Shown here: positions 56,783-64,000 of the stretch, piece after piece | Position numbering within the stretch: position 1 is the first letter of the stretch | How the letters are laid out: each line of letters opens with the position of its first letter | Source of the DNA: Dasypus novemcinctus | Lineage: Eukaryota; Chordata; Mammalia; Cingulata; Dasypodidae | Length of the DNA stretch: 64,000 bases | NCBI RefSeq assembly: GCF_030445035.2 | Contig: NC_080698.1 | Coordinates: 28,179,294-28,243,293 of the forward strand | Direction: 5' to 3' | Notes under the pieces: generated by a model | Database searches by the model: none | Told to the model about the DNA's origin: nothing | The model's input: only the letters and a program-made list of their open reading frames with translations | Made by a program: the position numbers and the translations under genes

Positions 56783-57167
56783 TTTTTTTTTTTTTTTTAA
56801 AGATTTATTTTTATTTCTTTAATTCCCCTCCCCTCCCCCGGTTGTCTGTTTTCTGTGTCTTTTTGCTGCGTCTTGTTTCTTGTTTCTTTGTCCGCTTCTG
56901 TTGTCGTCAGCGGCACGGGAAGTGTGGGCGGCGCCATTCCTGGGCAGGCTGCTCCCTCCTTCGCGCTGGGCGGCTCTCCTTATGGGTGCACTCCTTGCGC
57001 GTGGGGCTCCCCTACGCGGGGGACACCCTGCGTGGCGCGGCACTCCTTGCGCGCATCAGCACTGCGCATGGCCAGCTCCACACGGGTCAAGGAAGCCCGG
57101 GGCTTGAACCGCGGGCCTCCCATGTGGTAGACGGACGCCCTAACCACTGGGCCAAAGTCCGTTTCCC
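56783..57167 (-). mobile_element. DAS SINE, CpG-rich copy
   Basis: Inverted DAS with a GC-rich, CpG-rich body and B box GGTTCAAGCCC on the minus strand. The 12-bp duplication TATATGGTTCTT lies at 56771-56782 and 57168-57179. Retained CpGs suggest it is the youngest DAS in the window. Confidence 0.93.
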
Positions 57168-57189
57168 TATATGGTTCTTATTATCAGGT

Positions 57190-57377
57190 ATCACAGCGTC
57201 TTCGGTAACTATGGGCAGATTACTTAATCTCTCCAAGCTTTAGTTCTCTCATTTATATTATGGCGCTTAATGATAGAAGCCACGTTAAAATTGTTTTGAG
57301 GATCAAATAAGCACCTAAAGCATTTTTCACAGTGCCTGGTGTACAATGACCATGCAATAAAGATTTGTGGTTGTTAT
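57190..57377 (+). mobile_element. MIR SINE
   Basis: MIR core blocks: CTATGGGCAGATTACTTAATC, AAGCTTTAGTTCTCTCATTT and CACAGTGCCTGGTGTACAA. Confidence 0.6.
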
Positions 57378-59280
57378 ATTAACTAAACTGCTATCTTTTA
57401 TTATGTACTTAAAACATAATTTAGTAGAACAATATTTACTTAATAGCTAATATAAAAGGTATATGCTAAAGAGAAGCATGTACTGTTATTAATGAGAAGT
57501 GCCTATAAACTATTCATGAAAATAATTTTTAGTCTTACAGGTCACACAGTTCTCACTTTCATTTCCAGATTGTGCATTTCTAAAGGACTGAAATTAAACA
57601 AATGGTATTTAAAAATAAATTTTAAAAGGCTTGCAGCCATTGTCTGCAAAATGAAAATAAGGTGGTGGATGGTGGAAAGTTTTTTTTTTAAGAGACTGAA
57701 AGGGGCCTGTCAGGCTTTATCTTTTCCACTTTCCCTTTAGAGATAAGGATTTCAAAGAGTTCAGATCACATAGCTTTGTTTTTTTTTAAAATTTCTTCCA
57801 CTGAGGTCACATAGTTTAGATCTTGAAATGTTATTTCCTATTGTTTTAAAAAATGGGTGTTTATTTCTTATTATGCTTTACACAAAAAATATCTTCTGTT
57901 TGTATGTATCACTTGCATAATTTAATATTTTTAAAGAAAGGACTGATGAGTAAGTAAAATTTTGGTAATATTTACACAGAAACGAATTAACATGGATAGA
58001 AATTATTTTAGTAAAATTAAAATAAAAATGGAAAAATAAAACTAGAGATGTGTTAACTCTAGAGAAAATTATTAAAAAATTGACTTAAATGTTTTCAAGA
58101 TGAAATATAATTTCCCAAAGATTTATAAAATTATATACTATGTTTGCATTTAACACAGAGACAAGACATCCTTTGAAGATTAAAAGAAACTGTCTTACAC
58201 CAACACTTAGATTAGGATGTCTGAGACCATGAGGCAGATGGCCAAAGTTAAGTGTATGCCAAGAGGATCCTACACAACATAGGAGACCATTTCCTTGTCA
58301 GCACTAAGAACCTGAGATGGCAAGAGATCCATGGATGTCTCTGGCTGACAACTGGTCCAAGTTCAAGAGTTAGGTCAAGGTTAGTGATAGAATTTAGAAG
58401 CCGGCATTCACAGAGCCAGTTTTAGTTGAATTTGAGTGAGTGGATGATTTAGTTCAAAGAGATAATGTAAAAGGAGAAGGGAGACTATCTAGGAACAAAA
58501 TCTTGAATTCAGTTGAAGGGCAGAATTGAAAGTCAACAGAAAAGTTATCAGAGAAGGGGAACCAAGGAGGAGGAGCACTGCAGGAGACAATTCCAAAAAT
58601 GACATGCAGACTAAAAAAGCCTCCTGGATTTGGCAATTTAGAGATTAGAAATGACAGAGTGGTTTCAGCAGAGTGCTAGAGAAAGAATTCAAATTTCTGT
58701 GAGTTAAGGTGTAATCAGGTGAGTGGGCAGGGGTGAAGGCACCCTACCAGGAAGCCTGGAGGCAGGTAGACTCCCAGTAGAGGAGGTACAGGATGTTAAA
58801 CGAATTGGCAAGAACCTGAAAGTAACTTGTCCATACATGAGTAAAACAAAGCCAACTTATCTATACACGACTAAAGTAAAAGCTAACTTGTCATATTGAT
58901 ATTGCCCACATGTGCCACATGTGCAAGTTACCAGTGAGACAAGCTATTTGAGGCTCTCTGAACTTGCACAACTGCTAGGATGTTCTGACATTTTTGAACT
59001 TGGGTCTTGATTTCCCCAAACCCACAACTTCTATTGGAGTAAATAAGTTTAGTTAGCAACCATTCCATCCTCTTATAAAGCTTGCTTTTCTTATTATTTT
59101 TCTTTGTGTAACCTCATTATATTTACTCTCTAAGTTGCCCCTTTCTCAGGGAAAAATGGAGTTCCTTTGTCTTGGCATGGAGCATTCCCCAGCTTACAAA
59201 TTGTTTTCTTTTGATAAGTAGACTGTCTCTCTTTCTAAATTGTTAAACATTTTTTTATTTGACAGGGAATGATAGCATTA
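57378..59280. other. Intergenic sequence, nothing recognised
   Basis: Mostly AT-rich. No supportable gene, RNA or repeat. Confidence 0.45.
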
Positions 59281-59291
59281 AAAAAAATCAG

Positions 59292-59711
59292 GGAAATGGA
59301 TGTGGCTCAACTAATTGGACTCTCATCTACCATATAGGAGATCCACGGTTTGATGCCCAGGGCCTCCTGGTGAGGGTAAGCTGGCCCGTGCTGCAAGCTG
59401 GCCCACATGGAGTACCGGCCCACACAGGAGTGCCAGCTGATGAGGAGAGCTGGCGCAGCAAAATGATGCAACAAGAGACACAGGAGAGAAAATAAGAAGA
59501 CGTAGCAGAACAGGGAGTTGAGGTGGCACCAGAGAGTAATCGCCTCTCTCTCACTCCAGAAGGTCCCAGGATTGGTTCCCAGAGCAGCCTAATGAGAATA
59601 CAAGCAGACACGGAAGAACACACAGTGAATGGACAAGGACAGCAGACAACAGGGGTAACAGGGCTGGGGCGGGGAGGGGGGCGGCAGGAAATAAATAAAA
59701 ATAAATCTTAA
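59292..59711 (+). mobile_element. DAS-related SINE, rearranged body
   Basis: The head GGGAAATGGATGTGGCTCAAC and an altered B box GGTTTGATGCCC are followed by a body with three related units CTGGCCCGTGCTGCAAGC, CTGGCCCACATGGAGT and CCGGCCCACACAGGAGTG, a second partial B-box-like region, and an AAATAAATAAAAATAAATC tail. The duplication AAAAAAATCAG is at 59281-59291 and 59712-59722. Confidence 0.8.
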
Positions 59712-59722
59712 AAAAAAATCAG

Positions 59723-62448
59723 AGCACTCATCCCTTTTCAATAAAACAGGAAATGAGAAATATCTATATACAAAGAGTCATATTCTATCCCATTTCTAGA
59801 CTACTACCAGTTGGTAGTTCAGCAGAAATCCCCTTCTCAAAAGAAAAGAAAACAAATAAACACTACAGAGATGGACTCCGTAAAATCCTGTAGGTATAGC
59901 CACAAGCAAGGAGGCAAGGACTGATGAAAGACAAATCCCTAGAAGTAGGAGCATAGTTTAAAAAAAAAAAAGTAATAGACACATTTTGTGACCTCTCACA
60001 TTTCTGCAAGAAAATGCAAATAATAACAGTTTTACTGTTTCTTGCTGCTTTGTCCTGCAGGCTGAATGAAATTCAGTTGAGAGCCGGATCTGGTTCCCAC
60101 TTCTGACCCAAGCCGTCTGGTTTATGATAAGCGCTTGAAAATCCTGTGTTTTCTAAAGTATGTGGTGGGTGTGGCAGCGGCGGGAGTCTCAGGCAGAAGA
60201 ACGAACAGGCTAATCAGAACATGCATATGTGAAACACCTCGTCCTTGCACACAGTGTCTGCATAGCCAAAGAGGCCAGGGGGTGATACTGATCCCCTCAC
60301 CTAGGAACCAGCCCCCAGTGAGGGGGCAGTTTCACTGAGCTCAACCCTAGTTGTACATGTATGTGCCCGGAGCATTTAGTGCTGGCACAATTTTGATCCA
60401 CAGTTCATATTAATATTACTACAGTAGAACTATAACGAGGGGTAGGAGAAAGGGGTGGAATTTTGGCAAGTGGCTATATGCTTTTGTAGGCATATGAAAA
60501 TGTGACATACAGCAAAAACTGTGCATAGGAAGATGCAAGATTTTCTTGAAAGTTTCTAGGAGATGTTAACAATTTTCTTTTCAATCTACATTTCACTGTT
60601 CCCCGAATAAAATACTTTCCACACTTATTGGGCGCTGAGCCCTACCTGTTCAGCATGACAGACTCTTTAAGTCCTTATATCTTATTTGTCATACTTGTTA
60701 TATCATACTTGTTCATCTTATTGTTGCATAAAAGTTTCACTTTTCAAAATACTTTTGTATATGTTATCTTTTTGACTCTTGTTACTCGTCCTGCAGCCAG
60801 GTGTCATTGTCTCCATTTTCCTGTGGAGGAAGTAAAGCCGGTGGAGACAGATGCTAGAACTGCCCGCAGAAATGGGATAGCGCTGGAGAGGGCGCGGCAG
60901 TTCTGGATGTAAAGTGGCTGAGCTCGCTTTCGGGATTGCTGAGTTTCAACGACCAGTGGGATAACTGTGTATACACTGCTTTACAGAGAAGCAGCCAGCT
61001 TGAGTGTGGAAACAGGAAACTGAACGAAGGTCGGAGATTCGGATTTGACACTCACCCAAATACTGGTTAAAGCTAGAGGCGCCTGCAGCGTGCAAGTCCT
61101 GGGCAGGGAATGTGGGGGGAAGGGTGGGGGCAGAAGCCTGGCCTCTGAGGGCCCGCGGGAGGCCACAGGAAACGGAAGAGAGTCTTTGAAAAGAGCCAAG
61201 AACAGGGAGGTACTGAGAGTACCAGGAATATATTACGGAGAAAGGAAAGAGACAACATTGTCAAGAGAAAATGGGTATTCAGAACAACAGCGACTCCTGA
61301 AACCGCAGCAAATCCTTTGGTTCGTTGAATCCTTACTGCTGAGTGTAGGTTTTAAATTTTACCTCTAAAAATGGTTCATTCAGATAGAATTACCAGATCA
61401 TTTAACAGAGCACTTCATTGGCTGACCAATATGGCTAGAGGGACTTTATTTTTTAATGAATGCTGTCTGGTCTGTTAAGCCTCTGTACTGCCTTTACTCA
61501 GGACACTGATCCTTCTCCACTTCTGCCCTGGATTTGAAGCTTCCAAGGACAGGGCCCACTGGCGTATACTGAGCCCGGGGCATGGCTCCTGACAGGCAGG
61601 CATCCTTCACCTCTTTAACGAATGATGGCATGAATGCCTTTCTTCTACTCACCACGGATTTATTTTCCATCTCTGGGCAGGCCTAGCTGGTAGAATTCAT
61701 ATGTTCTGACTCCACCTTTCCCTGTTCTTTGGAAAGATACATTTTTAGGCCTCGCAGTGACTGGCAAATGTTTTTATATGGGGTTTGGCATTTAACACCC
61801 AGAAAAGTTGTGAAATCAGTATACTGCAGATAAAAATGGACACACAAAAGTTTTTAAGAGATGTTAGAATGGTCTGATTCTACACATGCAGAATCAGACC
61901 ATTCTGTATTGTGCTACATTTGAACTTCAGTTTACTGGATTTCAGTAAGAATGTTTTCTGTTTTGGAGCATAATATCACTTCCTGATGTATATGTGGAAT
62001 ACTTATTGGTGTTGGGTTTTTGTTCACTTTTCCTAAAGGCTTATCAAATATCTTGGGAGAATTTAGATTTTGGTTTAATTCAAACAATGGTACAGTGCAC
62101 TGATTCCACCAGTTTTATCATGTTGTAGGCATAGTGTACAAGGGTAAAGAAAAAATAACAGGATAGAAGAAGGAGAAGGAAACTGTTAACTTTTTGCCAC
62201 AGGTGGGAGACCACAGAATCTAAAGGCTTTATGTGCAGAGTGAAGCAGATTGCAAAACTTTAATCTCATTATAACTATGATGTATGAATTCCCCAGGAGA
62301 AGCTGGCTGGCTGAAGTAGAGATGGAAATTCTCTCTCCTGATTGCTGAAATCATCGGTTCTCCTTTTAAGGTCTTCAAATGATTGGATGAGATATCTCTC
62401 CTTGCTGAAAGAAAACTCCTCAGTTGATTGTAGGTATAATTAGCCATA
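59723..62448. other. Intergenic sequence, mostly unassigned
   Basis: No gene is recognised. A weak MIR-like block lies near 60790-60870. A perfect hairpin lies at 61866-61905 (separate entry). Confidence 0.4.
61866..61905. repeat. Perfect 16-bp inverted repeat
   Basis: Arms AGAATGGTCTGATTCT (61866-61881) and AGAATCAGACCATTCT (61890-61905) are exact complements around the loop ACACATGC. Confidence 0.95.
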
Positions 62449-62453
62449 GATGC

Positions 62454-62926
62454 TGTAGCAGTTTGATATTATCGATGAATTCCAAAAAGAAATATTGGAT
62501 TATGTTTGTAAACTAATCTTTTCCTCTGGGCATATTATATTATATTGGATTTATAGGTTTACTTGATTAAGTAATTATGTAAACCTCTTGTGCCAGTAGG
62601 GTGTTAAAAGGCATGGCAAAGGACAGAGTTGGAGGGTTTTCGATGTTGGCATTTGTTGTTGAAGACTTAAGCTGGAGCCCTGGGAAGAGAGGAACCCTAA
62701 ACCCGGAAAGAAGCAGGCCCTGGGAAGGGAAGAACCCAGGAAGCTCTCACCCTCACAGACATCAGCAGCCATCTTGCCCCAACACGTGAAAATAGACTTT
62801 GGTGAGGGAAGTAACTTATGCTTTATGACCTGGTATCTGTAAGCGCCTACCCCAAATAAATACCCTTTATAGAAACCAACCAATTTCTGGTATTTTGCAT
62901 CAGCACCCCTTTGGCTGACTAATACA
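62454..62926 (+). mobile_element. MaLR-like solo LTR
   Basis: It begins TGTAGCAGTTTGATATTATC and ends TTGGCTGACTAATACA, with the perfect 5-bp duplication GATGC at 62449-62453 and 62927-62931. It is the clearest example of the family in this window. Confidence 0.8.
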
Positions 62927-62931
62927 GATGC

Positions 62932-63895
62932 AATCAACATACTAGTAATTTAAGTCCATGAATTATCCTCACAGTAACAATCAGTTCAATGATTGCTTGA
63001 CCAAACAATTGAACACCATAACCTAGCCAAGTTGACATATGAACTTAACCATCACAGGGTGGATATAATTTCATTATTTTGAATATAACCAATCAGGCCA
63101 TTCTTTTGGATTCCCACTCACTGGGATGTGGGAGGAAATTAATAATATATCCATTTCCTTTAGAGGTAAATTTGATATGATACGTTTAACAATTCCCTTT
63201 TAGGAGGCCTTAATCTTTCTTGGATAAACATGACCAGGTTCTCAGGCACTCTCTCCTTCCCCATTAAAATGGTGTACAGGTCTTTGTGGGTGAGGCAGTG
63301 ACTTTAGTTCCCCTTGGTCTAGTATTACTGTTATTACTATGAATTACTATGATGATGGTTAGTGGTCCTATGATTATTATTATGATTGTCAAATGATGAT
63401 TTTCTAATTCCACCATTCCTTCTACATTTAATAGTTGACATTCTACTATGAGAAAGCACTTTTCCTTCATATATATATGAATTTGCTATGTATGTATATA
63501 TCTACTTTGTTACCGTCATTATTTATTTTGATGCTCAAACTGCCCCACATTTGGAATAGTGGGGAGCCTCTTCAATCAGCTACTTCAATCAGGCAGTGTC
63601 CTCAGGTCCATGAAGGGCTGTGTTCTATCTTCTGACCACTTGGTCATGTTCCTCTTCTACGTGAGAGCTGCCTGCCTGCCTGGCACTTGTGGTTGACATT
63701 TGTGGCTGCTGTTGGTGAGCTCTAGTACTCAGCTTGGTGGGAACCTGATGGCCTAAGGTTGACATGGTCTCCTCTTGGCTCCTGGGGTCATTTCAGGTCT
63801 CCTTCGACCTTGCTGTGTTGTCATACGGCCTGGCTCAGGCCACCTATCTATAGTCCTTGTTAAGAGTCAAGAGCTTCTCTGCTGTCCCATAAGAC
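62932..63895. other. Intergenic sequence, possible LTR remnant
   Basis: AAGTTGACATATGAACTTAAC and CCATCACA near 63030 resemble an old LTR tail. The rest is unassigned. Confidence 0.35.
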
Positions 63896-63899
63896 TGTC

Positions 63900-64000
63900 A
63901 ACAATTTAAACAAACAAAAAAAATTTTTTTTTTTTTTTACAATTTCAGATTTACAGAGAAGTTACAAGAATAATACAAAGAATGCCCATATGTTTCTCCC
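63900..64000 (-). mobile_element. L1M 3' end, cut by window edge
   Basis: A T-rich run followed by TTACAGAGAAGTTACAAG and AATGCCCATATGTTTCTCCC, the inverted tail of an L1M element like that at 41590. Confidence 0.6.

Overview
The window is nuclear DNA of a placental mammal, most likely an armadillo (Xenarthra, Dasypus). The evidence is at least six copies of the tRNA-Ala-derived DAS SINE family, which is known from armadillos, two full-length L1 elements of one lineage with unusually long 3' UTRs, and one split gene of ordinary mammalian form. Family names rest on recognition by eye, not on a database search.

The only protein-coding gene I can support is KBTBD8, a BTB-BACK-Kelch substrate adaptor of CUL3 ubiquitin ligases. 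It lies on the + strand at about 11.3-23.15 kb. A CpG-rich promoter (three CCAAT boxes, an ACTAYRNNNCCCR motif, ETS-type sites) precedes four coding exons: 11344-11359, 11987-12197, 16335-17449 and 19862-20325. All splice sites are GT-AG and the phases join into one 601-residue frame with no defect. A 3' UTR of about 2.8 kb ends near an AATAAA at 23121. The gene body is almost free of young retroelements; I see only a MER5A-like element, a MIR and an L1M tail in intron 2.

The flanks are mostly layers of transposable elements. Left flank (1-10.3 kb): an old LTR split by a younger MaLR-like LTR, an MLT1-like LTR, a hAT-type DNA element, a 5'-truncated L1, an L1M fragment, a DAS SINE, a 224-bp secondary copy of internal L1 sequence, and a MIR split by another LTR. 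Right flank (23.3-64 kb): an L2; a full-length, nearly intact L1 (24.6-34.2 kb, minus strand, 14-bp target-site duplication); DAS SINEs; an internally deleted but TSD-bounded L1 (36.0-39.1 kb); an L1M tail; a HAL1 split by a retrocopy-like insert and a SINE; an MLT1; a second full-length L1 (47.4-56.5 kb, + strand) carrying a SINE that itself carries a solo LTR; and mostly unassigned sequence from 57.4 kb to the end.

I found no new multi-gene system. The most distinctive items are five identical 51-bp GC-box repeats in the L1 5' UTR, the duplicated internal L1 patch placed in a palindromic target, the internally deleted L1 with intact ends, the three-level nest at 52 kb, and a polyadenylated insert of unknown origin inside the HAL1.
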